Below, piece after piece: positions 52,192 through 64,000 of a DNA stretch of 64,000 bases. The notes under the pieces are model-generated. The model did no database searches and was not told the DNA's origin. It saw nothing but the letters and a program-made list of their open reading frames with translations. The translations under genes and the position numbers were made by a program. This DNA is from Selaginella moellendorffii (lineage: Eukaryota; Streptophyta; Lycopodiopsida; Selaginellales; Selaginellaceae). The stretch lies in contig NW_003314272.1 in NCBI RefSeq assembly GCF_000143415.4, forward strand, positions 233,029-297,028, in the 5' to 3' direction. The number at the start of each line of letters is the position of its first letter. Positions within the stretch are counted from its first letter, which is position 1.

Positions 52192-54422
52192 ATGATGGAT
52201 GATCCGCCGGCGGCGTCGTCTAACACCAAGCGCTTCCCCGCCGGCATTGGATCGATGCCCTGGGTCCAATCGCTCAAGAAATATGTGGGATCCGGCGCGG
52301 GTCTGGGCTCCGAGGCGCTCATGGGTAAGTTTCTTTCTCGAATCGATGCTCCAATGTAGCTTAGTGTTTATGGTGTAGAGCTCGAGACGAAGAGAATTCT
52401 TCTCGACGGGTACAAGGAGCAGCAGCAAAGAACTCTACAGAAGGGAACCATTCCAAGTTTTTACAAAAGGGTACTTTGCTGCTCTTTGACGAAAGAGGAA
52501 CACTGTTATCATTTTTCTTGTTCTTGTGTAGAAACCTTCTGAGGGATCGATTGGTGCCAAAGTCCAGCATTTGGCGAGATTCAGGTTTCTGAAGGTCTTT
52601 GAAAGGTTTTTGATTTCATCTTGAGGATTTTTTCTCTGAAGTGGTATTGTTTTTTGAGGTGTTCAGAAGCAAGCAGAGATGCTGTTAAATGCTGATGATC
52701 TCGATGCTCTGTGGGTTTGTTTACGCGAGAACTGTGTCATTGACGATTCCACTGGAACTGAAAAGGTAAGATGATTTCGTCTCTTGTTTCTTTCGTGTTT
52801 TGTGCAGCTGAAAGTTTGTCTTGTAGATGAATTACGAGGATTTTTGTCACATTGCATCCCTATGTAACGATCAAATCGGACCAAAGTGCCGACGGTTCTT
52901 CTCGCCATCAAACTTCATGAAGTTTGAGAAGGATGAATACGGTCGAATTGCCATTCTACCGTTCTACTTGTATGTTATGCGAACTGTAAGTGTCTGTAGA
53001 CCTGCTAGTGGATTATCTTTGTTCGTGTTGTTTAGACTTCTAACTAAGGAAATTATGCAGGTATCTTTGACACAAGCGAGGATTGATATGAGTGAGCTTG
53101 ATGAAGATGGAGACGGGCTTTTGCAGCCACCGGTAATAGTTCCACACTTAATGCTCGAGCCTTGTTTAATCTTGACACATTTGCCAGGAAATGGAGGCAT
53201 ATATTAGAGGACTTTTTCCTAATTTGGCTCAACTTCGAGATATCCCGGTTCCATTCTTGTCTATGTATTGCCGAATCGCTGCGCGTAAATTTTCGTTTTT
53301 CTGTGATCCTCATCGTAGAGGTTCGTTTATTCGTTTAGATATATATATGCTCTGACGAATCGTTTGTGCAGGAAAACTATGTATAAAAAAAATACTTCTA
53401 AGTAACTGTCTAGCTGAACTCATGGAACTACATCGGGTATGCATTTTTCTGTTGTTTCCTGGATTTGTATTAGACATGGCTTGCGTTTTAGGAAAACGAA
53501 GAGGAAGTTTCCGAAGGAGAACATACAGAAAACTGGTTTTCTCTTGGCAGTGCTCAACGGATTTGTGGTGAGTGCATCTCTACTCTTTCTTTTTTATTTG
53601 TATCAACAGTCCTTTAACTTTGTAAAATTTGTAGATGTCTTTCTCGCGCTGGACAAAGATATGAACGGTACATTGAGCAAGCAGGAGCTTCAAGACTATG
53701 CCGATGGCACATACACTACAATATTTATTGAACGAGGTAAGGTCATGAGTGTTTCTTCTACTGCTCGCTGACATCACTATTGAGTCCAGTCTTTGATGAA
53801 CACGTCAGAAGAGGAAAAGGAGGTGGTGGGAAAGCTCGAGAAATGGACTTCGACAGCTTTCTGGACTTCGTCCTTTCTCTAGAAAACAGAGACACCCCGG
53901 AGGGCCTCACTTATCTCTTCCGGTGCCTTGATCTCCAAAACCGAGGATTTCTTTCAACGGGTGACGTACACACTCTCTTCAGGTTCGCCTCTCTTACTAA
54001 CTCAATGGAAGAAAAGAAGGGTGAAAGTCCTAGCTTTGGCTTCCACTTGATATGCTCTTCCGAGATTCGACAGGAAGAGTTTTTCCTGCCTGCGCACTCG
54101 AGACGCTGTGCTGCAAGCCTCGAATCTTCCGTACATTACTGGCTGTTCGTCACTGCTCTAAATGCGCCTTTCTCCTTACAGGGACGTGCACAAGAAATGG
54201 ATCGAAGGTGGAAACTACGACCTGTGCATCGATGATGTGAAAGACGAGATCTGGGACATGGTGAAGCCGAAAGATCCTCTCAAGGTCACACTCGCCGACC
54301 TCTTGGCATGCCGGCAAGGAGGCACTGTAGCCAGCATGCTGGTGGACGTGAGAGGCTTCTGGGCTCACGACAACAGGGAAAACTTGCTACAGGACGAGGA
54401 AGAGACTGAAGAGGAAGAGTAG
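52192..54422 (+). CDS. TON2: PP2A regulatory subunit B'' TON2/FASS
   Basis: About ten exons starting MMDDPPAASSNTKRFPAGIG. The order matches TON2: SMPWVQSLKKYVGSGAGLGS, RILLDGYKEQQQRTLQKGTI, LDALWVCLRENCVIDDS, FFSPSNFMKFEKDEYGRIAI, ELDEDGDGLLQPPEMEAYIR, FLALDKDMNGTLSKQELQDY (an EF-hand-like loop), EGLTYLFRCLDLQNRGFLST, DLCIDDVKDEIWDMVKPKDP, and an acidic tail EDEETEEEE-like ending. TON2 is the B'' subunit of the TTP complex (TON1, TRM, PP2A) that organises cortical microtubules and the preprophase band. Introns are short. The downstream neighbours include gamma-tubulin, which acts in the same process, though the linkage may be chance. Confidence 0.95.
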
Positions 54423-56283
54423 GAAGATGGTTGACAGAAGCGGGCAGCGACTGTTGTAAGTTTATCCGATTGCTTTTGGTTGCTTGCTCTGCGATAGCTA
54501 GAAACTGGAGGCTTGATCGATTATTTTACTACTAATACATTTATCTTTTAGTGTACCACATCAAATACGGAAAGCCACAGACAGAGATATCATCCTTGCA
54601 TGCTAAGAACAGGGCTTCGTCCTTACGGTTGTTGCCATTCAGTTGATGCGGTTTACAATCTTTTTCCGCCTCGAATCACTCGTGAGCACATGGAACGGGA
54701 CAAGCCAAGTCAATTTCGTGGTACTTATGCTTCAAAGTTTCTGATCTTAACGCTTTGGCTCCAGTTTTTCCAGGAATTCCAACCAGGCTCGCTCGCTCGC
54801 TGTTCACAATCTGGAAAGCCAATGTGCCGGACAGATCGAAATAAATGAAACGCTGCCGAAAAGCTTGGAGCGAGCAACGAACTTCACTTTCTCTCTGGTA
54901 AGCAGCGTAAAGTTCTTTCCGGTCACTATCGTCAGCAAAGCAGTAGCAGTAGCTAGCGGGCGATCTGATCAGCGCTGAGAGTAGCAGGGGCGATTCATCG
55001 ATTGCTCGCAAAGTGCTCGCTTGCGACAGCGCACCACTAATCTCTGCTTGAGCTGCCAAACAGGAAAAGAAAGAGAAGAAGAAGAAGAAGAAGAAAAGAT
55101 TAAAAGTGACGAGCAAAGTGCTTTGCTTGACATCCCAGCAACCGGTCTCTCGAAGAAATAAAAAATGCGTGAGTTTGCCCAGTTCTTCGATTTAATCTAT
55201 CCTCGTGATTTCTCGAAGAACATGTTTCGTATGACCTGGCTAGCTTTGAGTTTAGCGCGCCTCCAAATCTAGCGGCGTTGCTAGTTTGCCCAACCTCGCC
55301 ATTAAATGTTGTAACGTTAAAAGTGAGTAGCGAGTGGGAGTATTAAAAAGCCCTTTAGCACGAAAGCTGGAGGTTTCGCCAAGTGTGGCTGGCTGGCATT
55401 CACAAGCAAATTTATTTTTTTTTCTTCCCCTTCTCTTTGGCTATGGGCGAGAAAGTGATGAATGTAGCAGCAGGGGAGGCAGGGCACACGCGGGCGATTG
55501 ATGCATCGCATTGGCATTGGCAGTGATCAATCGTCCCAGCTACACAAGGAATCAAGAGAAAAGAATCGCAGCGCAACGGGACGGGAGAAGCAGCGATTGG
55601 GAGAGCTAGCTCTCGGATTTGGGGGTTTGTGGGTGCTCGATTCGATCGGTCTGTTCGATCCGCGGGGACGCGAGCTCGCTGGGCGCACGACCCACGAGAT
55701 CTTTGCTCGCAATGCGGCCGCCCAATGGGCTAGATCGACCCGGAGTAGCAGTAGCAAGCCAGTAGCTCAGTAGTAGTAGCTCTCTCCAGAGGAGGAAGAA
55801 CAAGGTGGAATAGGAAAGCTCCCAGGAGAGCTCGCGCGAGGAGGTTCTTCACACTCCCTCTCGCTGTCGCTCGCTCGCTTGCTCACACAGAGATTGCTCG
55901 CTCGCGCGTGCCTGGAGCTGCGAAGTAGCTCAACGGAAGCTGTGAGGAGGTGGATTGGAGCTTTCATCGCTCGTCGCGCTCGCCCGACCACATTAGATGT
56001 GTGTGTGACTCGCTCACTGGCCATTTGGTGGCCGGTTCCTTTCTTCTTTCTTTTCTCTTTCTTCTTCTTCTCTTCCCCGACGCCATAGTTTGGATAAGCC
56101 GATAGATAGCTCGGGATTTATGGTATTTTCACTCCAATCCGGATCTCACTCGAGAGCACCATGATCGGCCTAAGGTTTGTGGTTTCTTCCTTTCCTTTTG
56201 CGAGAGAACGAGATTTTTAGCTTGCCTGCGCTTTCTTCTCCATAGCCTAGCTCAAGTTCTTTTTTTTTTTCCGGATGGATCAG
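54423..56283. other. Intergenic and probable long leader, no gene called
   Basis: About 1.9 kb. A GAA run lies at 55072-55098, CT-rich and GCTCG runs at 55840-55900 and CTTCTT-rich sequence at 56040-56080. Frames here (for example 54676-55116 minus) are low complexity. The ATG at 56161 opens a short frame before the sulfotransferase-like start and may be an upstream ORF. Confidence 0.45.
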
Positions 56284-57652
56284 ATGGCTGTCAACAAGCT
56301 AAATAAGCAGCAAGAAGTTCTGGATGTCTGCGTAGACACTACCAAGGTTCTTTGCGTTTTGCTCAATCTCCATCAACCTTTCCTTTGATCTCACGCGAGA
56401 AAAAATAAATTCTTCCAGGAGATTCCGGCTGGGCGAGTTCTTCGCAAGGCGACGCTGGTATGGAAGCTGCTGGTGCTGCTCCTCGTCGCCGGCTGCGGCG
56501 TTTACATGTGTTTGATCGGCGTGGATCGAAGAACCACGTACGATCGGCTCAGCCTCGATCCAATCCAGCAGGTCTGGCGGCGAGAGAATCTCTGCCCGAG
56601 GTTGTCGCGAGCCAAGTTCCCGCAACACTACCCCCAGCCAAGAACTTACTCGAGGTTCCAGAAATCTTGGAAAGGATCTCTAGCTAGTTTCTAACAAAGG
56701 TGGTCGAAACTTTTTTTCTTCCAGGAAGGAATGCAGGTGCGTGCCAGTCCATTTCTTCGTCCTCCTCTCGATGCAGCGATCCGGCAGTGGATGGTTTGAG
56801 ACGCTCCTCAACAGCCATCCAAACGTGAGCTCTCACGGCGAGATCTTCTCCATCGGCCGGCGGCGCGCAAACTTTAGCACGATCAAGCAAACACTCGACG
56901 AGGTCTACAATCTGGAATGGTATTCCAGCGCTGCCAAGAACGAGTGCACGGCCGCGGTGGGATTCAAGTGGATGCTCAACCAAGTAGGTGAAAAAAGGTC
57001 TCTTTTCTTGCGTGATTCTTTCGTTTTTTCGCCATCCAGGGAGCTCTAGCACACGGTGACCAAGTCGCCGATTACTTCCGCTCGCGCGGCGTCTCCGTGG
57101 TTTTCCTCCAGAGAAGAAACTATCTCAAGCGATTGATCTCGGTCATGGGAAACGCTTACGATCGAGCAAAGCCGCTCAATGGAACGCACGTCGCTCACGT
57201 CCACTCGCGAGAAGAGGTAAGCGATCAATCAGTCTCTTCCACACCTCTATACCATCTCTTTTGCTCCAGGCCGAGCTCTTGGCTTCGTTCAAGCCCACCA
57301 TCGACGTCGCAAACTTGCTCCAAAACCTCCGCCGCGTCCAAAACATGTCCGACGAGACGCTCCGGATCTTCGGCACGACACGCTTGACAGCGCTCTACTA
57401 CGAAGATCTCGTAAAAAATCCTCGAAAGGTGATGGTTGATCTTGAGCTTTTCAGCTAAAAGAACCGCTTTTTTTCCAGAGGGTGGACGTAGTTCTTCGAT
57501 TCCTGGGAGTGCCACGCCAAGATCTCCGCAGCAAGCACGTAAAGATCCACACGAGACCCCTCCGCGACTCCATCACAAACTGGGACGACGTCTACAGGGC
57601 TCTCAACGGCACCGAGTTTGAGAGCCTTCTTCACGATCGCGACTACTTGTGA
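56284..57652 (+). CDS. Golgi-type sulfotransferase-like protein
   Basis: Six exons (56284-56346, 56419-56654, from 56725 onward), all with GT/AG borders. Topology is type II: a short cytoplasmic N-terminus (MAVNKLNKQQEVLDVCVDTT), then a signal anchor (VWKLLVLLLVAGCGVYMCLI). The luminal domain starts with VPVHFFVLLSMQRSGSGWFE, the PAPS-binding loop of sulfotransferases; TLLNSHPNVSSHGE follows. The 3'-phosphate site is seen in VVFLQRRNYLKRLISVMGNA. Later segments are RLTALYYEDLVKNPRK and FLGVPRQDLRSKHVKIHTRP. It resembles NodH-like and heparan-type sulfotransferases and plant proteins of unknown substrate. The ligand, a sugar or a tyrosine, cannot be decided here. It is convergent with IBR5. 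Confidence 0.85.
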
Positions 57653-57905
57653 TAGTGGAGGAAACCAAGACCATCTTGACGGAGTGTACATACAAGAGCT
57701 AGGCACGATCGATTCAACCTGGAATTCTTCTCCTCTTTTTTTTTTTGTTTGAAGCGTGTGTTTTTGTCAAGAACAATCGTTGACAATCGAAAGATTTCTT
57801 GTGTAAAGAATTTGAGTTATAGTAACACAAGCCTTTGTACAGTAAGGTGTCCTTATTGCACACGAAAAATGGTGCCTACAAGGATTTACACTAACGAGGA
57901 GCGAG

Positions 57906-58913
57906 CTAGCGAGCGAGAGAGAATGGCGAGCGAACCTGAGATCCATCCATGTTTTGATCGGCTCCTGGCACTGGCACTGGCTGCGCTGTGAAGGCGAAGT
58001 TGGTCGGGTTCAATCCAGCGGAAAACGCGAAACCAGCCGGCGACGTGGCTTCCAAAATCGGGAGTGATCCTCCCACTGCCGCTGTGATGGACGATCCGAA
58101 TGCTTGGCCTCCGGGTTGCGACGTAAAGCAGTTGCCGAAGATCTCCTTCTCAAGCTGCTGGAGCTGCTGCTCCACTTCTGCGAGGAGAAACACTATAGTA
58201 AAGAAAGGAGCTTTTAAGGCTACGCACGACTTACCGGGGTTGAGCTTCACTGAAGGGCTCCTTTCCTTGACCCATTCGTAGCTTTGAGACAGTCTCCAGC
58301 CTTTGTGTCGCATCAAATACGCTATAACAACTGCCGGGGATCTGAAAAGGAAGACGAGAGTCTTATATCCATACTGTTTGATCCAAAAAGGATCACTCCA
58401 CTATATGACCAACCTGCTTTGTCCGGACATACAATGGACGAGAACCTTCGCGTTGTTTTGCCGGCTTTTCTCTACACACAATCCATCTTCCGATAGAACC
58501 ACGCAAACGAAAGAAAAGAAAAGTTACCGATGAAATCCAGGCACTCTTCCAGCGGTAATCTCTCCTCTTGTATGCAGTGATAAGTGAAAGAATTCTTGTA
58601 GAGATTCTGGCATCTCGCTACAGTCTAAGACAAACACCACAGTATGAGGATACCCTAGAAAGGAGGAGAGGAGAGATCTTACATTCAAGATGTGCGTAAT
58701 TCCCTGCGCCTTGAGGAGCTCCGCCCTGGAGGCATTGTCGTAGCTGCCGAGAAACAGGAAAGGCAAAATCTCCGCCGAGAAGGCGCTCTGCTGCGAACAC
58801 TTCTCCTCGCCCGCCGTCCGGCGATGGCCACACACGCCGCAGGGCTCGCCATCCTCGAATTTGTGGTAGTGATTGCAGATGAAGCACGGATTCTCCCTCT
58901 CCCGCTTCCTCAT
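57906..58913 (-). CDS. IBR5: Dual-specificity phosphatase IBR5
   Basis: Five exons starting MRKRERENPCFICNHYHKFE. The Cys/His-rich N-terminus (CFIC, CGVCGH) is the zinc-like motif typical of IBR5. The phosphatase part follows: ILPFLFLGSYDNASRAELLK, QGITHILN, CQNLYKNSFTYHCIQEE, and the active site VHCMSGQSRSPAVVIAYLM (HCX5R with the catalytic Cys). Next come GWRLSQSYEWVKERSPSVKL and QQLQQLEKEIFG. A C-terminal extension of about 70 residues (FGSSITAAVGGSLPILEATS onward) goes past the end of the Arabidopsis protein. IBR5 acts on MAP kinases and modulates auxin and ABA response. Its start codon is 194 bp from that of gamma-tubulin on the opposite strand. Confidence 0.93.
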
Positions 58914-59107
58914 GGCGCTCGCTCTCGCAAAGACGAGAGAAAGGACTATAAGAACCCTAATCAAAACCCAGAGCGGTTGGCTTGAAATGAGCCAATAAGT
59001 CTTTGCCACATCAGCGGCAAAGTTGAAAGGGCTGCCACGTCGGCGGCCAAAGGGTTTTTACTTGGGCACTTCTTTGGTAGCAAGGCTCTCCCGCGCTGCT
59101 TGGGGCG

Positions 59108-61218
<2,111 letters not shown>

Positions 61219-61617
61219 CCAGCGCAGCGGTCGTGTTTGTACACTCGCCACTTTCCTGTGCAGTTGAGTTTTCATACGATTTCCAGGTATTCTTCCTTCT
61301 CTCGCAGACGAACGCGTCAAAGCATCGCGTTTGTGTTAACTTAAAACGCGAGTGAGCGGCCAATTGTCCTGTAATCACACTGTGGAGGTGGCGTTTTTTC
61401 GTCGCTGTTCTATTCGTTGTCTCGAAAGATGCCAGTGACTCGAAGCTAACGCGAAAAGAACTCCGGAACTTACAACGTGCGCATTGGCCGCTCGAATATG
61501 AAAGAAGAATTCCAACAAACGTGGAACCCAGTTAGACCAAATGCGCGTATATGCTGACCCGCGGCAATGAATCCGCGCCGTCCGTTGCCGCGTGGCGCGT
61601 ATATGAGCCGTCCGGGG

Positions 61618-61699
61618 GCCCTTTCTGGCCAAGTCGCGTAGATCGCAGCCGTCCGGTGGCCCTTTCTGGCCAAGTCGCGTAGATCGCAGCCGTCCGCGC
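61618..61699 (+). repeat. 41-bp tandem repeat, two copies
   Basis: The unit begins GCCCTTTCTGGCCAAGTCGC and ends GCAGCCGTCCG. Two near-identical copies lie at 61618-61658 and 61659-61699, with a third, weaker one ending GAGCCGTCCG just before. The region is 32 to 150 bp upstream of the TATA box of the carrier gene. Confidence 0.85.
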
Positions 61700-61730
61700 C
61701 CGCCTTTTGATCTGGGCCATCGGTGCCTGG

Positions 61731-61737
61731 TATAAAA
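61731..61737 (+). promoter_or_regulatory. TATA box of the dicarboxylate carrier gene
   Basis: TATAAAA followed by GGGC, 325 bp upstream of the start codon, implying a leader of about 290 bases if it is not spliced. Confidence 0.6.
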
Positions 61738-62055
61738 GGGCGAGGGCAATGGCCAATTCATCAGTTCAGCGTCTTCCACTGGTAGATGAGTAAGGAGGCC
61801 TGTCGAATGCGATTTGGGATCCGGTGCTCCAGCATCTCTTTGCGGAGCCTCCAATCCTCGTTCCTCTTCAACGCGTCGCTCAAGCAGCAGATCGGCTTCG
61901 CGCATCACCACCTGGCGATCGAGCCCCCTGAAGCGGGGATCTCCTCGGCGATCTTGGAACCGCACTAGATCGGCCGATCGATCAGCGTCGAAATATCGCT
62001 GATTCTTCTTGATTCTTGGAAGGATCCACGCTCCACATTGAAATATCAGCAAGCG

Positions 62056-62994
62056 ATGGAGTGGAAGTCGTTCTTGGAGGGCGGCGTGGCGTCGATCGTC
62101 GCGGGATCGCTGACGCATCCCCTGGATCTCATCAAGGTTCGAATGCAACTCCAAGTGGAGCCGATTCCCGTGGCCCAGGTCCATCAATCCCTGGCATTCG
62201 CGGGCGGGCACACGGCATCGATCGCGGCGGCGGCGCCAAGAACAGCGGGGCCGATCGCGGTTGGGATTAGGGTTGTCCAGACGGAGGGCGCGCGAGCTCT
62301 CTTTTCGGGCGTCTCGGCGGCGGTTCTTCGACAGACTCTCTACTCCACCACGCGCCTGGGGCTGTACGATGTGATGAAGAAGAAGTGGCAGGAGCCGGAT
62401 GGGAGCTTGCCACTGCCCAAGAAGATCGGGGCGGGCCTGGTTGCTGGGGCGATCGGCGCGGCGGTGGGGAATCCAGCCGACGTCGCCATGGTCCGGATGC
62501 AAGCCGATGGGCGATTGCCCCTGGCGCAACGGAGGAACTACGCTGGCGTCGGCGACGCGCTCTTCCGGATGGCGCGCCAGGAAGGGATCAAGGCGCTGTG
62601 GACTGGATCGGGGCCGACTGTGCAGAGGGCGATGATCGTCACGGCGGCGCAGCTCGCGACTTACGATCAGACCAAGGAGGCGCTCCTCCGCAACCGCGTG
62701 ACCAGGGATGGGTTTGGCACCCACGTCGCGGCCAGCTTCTCGGCGGGCTTCGTGGCGTCGGTGGCTTCCAACCCGATCGACGTGATCAAGACGAGGATCA
62801 TGAATATGAGCGTCCAGGCCGGGGAGGAGGCGCCCTACAAGGGGACGCTGGATTGCGCGGTGAAGACGATCAAGGCCGAGGGGCCGATGGCGCTCTACAA
62901 GGGATTCGTGCCCACGGTGTCGCGCCAGGGGCCATTTGCGGTGGTGCTGTTCGTGACGCTGGAGCAAATGCGATCGCTCCTCAAGAACGTTTGA
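62056..62994 (+). CDS. Mitochondrial dicarboxylate carrier (DIC/UCP5-like)
   Basis: An intronless 312-residue protein starting MEWKSFLEGGVASIVAG; the frame before it opens with TTG. It has the three mitochondrial-carrier modules with signatures HPLDLIKVRMQLQ, NPADVAMVRMQADG and NPIDVIKTRIMNM, each closing the matrix end of an odd helix. The segments GVSAAVLRQTLYSTTRLGLY, GAGLVAGAIGAAVGNPADVA and ASFSAGFVASVASNPIDV match plant DIC proteins (once called UCP4/5), including the inserted loop after the first module (residues about 42-75). It exchanges malate, succinate and oxaloacetate against phosphate or sulfate in the inner membrane. The 530-codon frame on the other strand is a GC-rich shadow. 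AATAAA follows at about 63063. Confidence 0.94.
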   Translation: MEWKSFLEGGVASIVAGSLTHPLDLIKVRMQLQVEPIPVAQVHQSLAFAGGHTASIAAAAPRTAGPIAVGIRVVQTEGARALFSGVSAAVLRQTLYSTTRLGLYDVMKKKWQEPDGSLPLPKKIGAGLVAGAIGAAVGNPADVAMVRMQADGRLPLAQRRNYAGVGDALFRMARQEGIKALWTGSGPTVQRAMIVTAAQLATYDQTKEALLRNRVTRDGFGTHVAASFSAGFVASVASNPIDVIKTRIMNMSVQAGEEAPYKGTLDCAVKTIKAEGPMALYKGFVPTVSRQGPFAVVLFVTLEQMRSLLKNV

Positions 62995-63683
62995 TCCAGC
63001 TCTCGATTCTTGAGATGGATCACTCCTGATTGTTTGGAGTTCCTTTTGATTATGACGAAGAAAATAAAGAACTAGAAGTGAATCTAACAGTGTTGTTGTA
63101 TAGCGCTAGGCACCGACAAGCAAAGCTCCTTGGCTTGGAAGCTAATTGTCCGAATAGAAAACCTCTATTGATATTTTGAGTGAAATCCCACCGTCCGGAG
63201 CGTGGCCGTCCACGTATCGCGGTCGTTGCGAGGTAGATCGCTTTCACGCAACGACTTTCACATGACTACCTCACAAAGATCGTTAAAAGTATACAGTCGA
63301 GCTAATGATTTTTCACTAGGGATGCCACGTGGACTGGTCCTCCACCAACCAGGTAAATGCTGGCGGTGCCAGCTCGTCTATCAGGAGGGCCTTGATTACA
63401 TGGCCAGCTCAGCAACAAGGAATGCTCGCTATGGTGGGTGTTGCTTTCGTTTTGTTAGGGTTCTTGAGGCCGCGAGGAGGAAGGGCGCAGCTATGGTGCT
63501 GCTAGGGTTCCACGATTCCGAGCAAGGTGGGTCTCTGTTCTTGGAGGGGAGGAGGTAGCGAAGACGGCATTCCAGGCTGCCACATTCGCCGTGGTCTGGA
63601 ATCGCTAGAAAGATTTCGTGGATTTTGGTGCGCTCTAGCTCCCCGCTTCTCTCCTCTTGCATTGCGGTGCTGCGCTCGTCACA
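62995..63683. other. Intergenic, no gene called
   Basis: 3' flank of the carrier and leader of the next gene. The frame at 63202-63558 starts with GTG and shows no motif. Confidence 0.5.
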
Positions 63684-64000
63684 ATGCCGTCGAGCCCGAA
63701 TTATAGCGTCCGGGCGCGCAAGGTTGAGAAGATTTTCAAGCAGTTTGATGGCAACGGCGATGGCCGGCTCAATCGCGACGAGATGGCAGCGCTGGTGATT
63801 GCTGTGAATCCCCGGGTGAAATTCAGCGATGAGCAGATCAGAGCTATCCTGGACGAGGTGTTTCGGACCTATGGAGAGTTCATCGATGGCAAGAAGGGGC
63901 TCACTTTCGACGGGCTCTTGAGGACTTACGACGATGGCGCCGGCGACGTGGACAGGGATTTCGATGCGCTGGGCTTGCAGCTGGAGAAAGACGATGGTGC
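63684..64000 (+). CDS. EF-hand/TPR calcium-binding protein, 5' part only
   Basis: The ATG at 63684 opens a frame that runs off the window end after 105 codons. It reads VEKIFKQFDGNGDGRLNRDE (an EF-hand loop with D-x-N-x-D-G-x-L-x-x-x-E), then MAALVIAVNPRVKFSDEQIR, AILDEVFRTYGEFIDGKKGL, TFDGLLRTYDDGAGDVDRDF and DALGLQLEKDD. This order is that of the plant calcium-binding tetratricopeptide family (Arabidopsis At1g05150 and At2g32450), whose TPR part would lie beyond the window. Function is poorly known. The EF-hand and the neighbouring conserved segment look intact. Confidence 0.88.
   Translation, partial: MPSSPNYSVRARKVEKIFKQFDGNGDGRLNRDEMAALVIAVNPRVKFSDEQIRAILDEVFRTYGEFIDGKKGLTFDGLLRTYDDGAGDVDRDFDALGLQLEKDDG

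Larger units (their letters stand above)
61219..62055. other. Intergenic: 3' flank of gamma-tubulin and promoter of the carrier gene
   Basis: Contains the 41-bp tandem repeat (61618-61699), a TATA box (61731) and the 5' leader of the carrier. A TGGGCC word at about 61713 resembles the site II element common in genes for mitochondrial proteins. Confidence 0.55.

Noticed and set aside
61375-62967. 530-codon open frame on the minus strand
   Set aside because: It lies exactly opposite the dicarboxylate carrier, is very rich in Arg and His, and shows no domain. It is a GC-rich shadow frame.
63202-63558. 118-codon plus-strand frame
   Set aside because: Begins with GTG, has no ATG near its start and no family pattern, and lies in the leader region of the EF-hand/TPR gene.

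Overview
The window is nuclear DNA of a land plant. The gene set points to plants: SAUR proteins, a DREB2-type AP2/ERF factor, a trihelix factor, a PPR protein, plastid ClpP6 and plastid ribosomal protein S9, TON2/FASS and IBR5. Introns are very short where I could place both splice sites (mostly 50 to 60 nt), and housekeeping genes lie only about 90 to 600 bp apart. Together these fit a compact lycophyte genome such as Selaginella. That assignment is inference; nothing in the window proves the species. One 100-N assembly gap lies at 21957-22056.

Layout. 1 to about 8.9 kb is an AT-rich, repeat-filled stretch. It holds a Ty3/gypsy reverse transcriptase/RNase H remnant, two LTR-like direct repeats each followed by a primer-binding-site-like sequence, and an inverted repeat around them. 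From 8.9 to 25.9 kb are genes: a fossil NHX5/6 antiporter tail, a RUS (DUF647) protein, three SAUR genes, a PH-like protein, an enoyl reductase-like MDR protein, a PPR protein with a coiled-coil ORF just upstream, a proline-rich single-pass membrane protein, and a small unknown protein. 26 to 31.5 kb is a second degenerate AT-rich block with an unknown, partly duplicated gene and another decayed gypsy pol on the minus strand.

From 31.5 kb to the end is a gene-dense island: ALDH12 (P5C dehydrogenase), a BYPASS1/ROH1-like protein, a CAD-type dehydrogenase, a DREB2-like factor, a TKL pseudokinase, zeta-class GST, plastid RPS9, a large unidentified helical protein, a two-domain trihelix factor, ClpP6, TON2, a Golgi-type sulfotransferase-like protein, the IBR5 phosphatase, gamma-tubulin, a mitochondrial dicarboxylate carrier, and the 5' end of an EF-hand/TPR protein. 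Several neighbours are divergent pairs with 97 to 194 bp between start codons and so probably share promoters. Several others converge with 90 to 400 bp between stop codons.

Shared themes are inferred only from gene identity. TON2 and gamma-tubulin both act in cortical microtubule and division-plane organisation. RPS9 and ClpP6 serve plastid protein synthesis and turnover. ALDH12, GSTZ and the dicarboxylate carrier act in amino-acid and mitochondrial metabolism. The SAURs and IBR5 relate to auxin response. I found no operon-like or CRISPR-like system and no convincing tRNA or rRNA gene. The least explained items are the pseudokinase, the proline-rich protein without an ATG, the coiled-coil/PPR tandem, the large helical protein and the fossil NHX tail.
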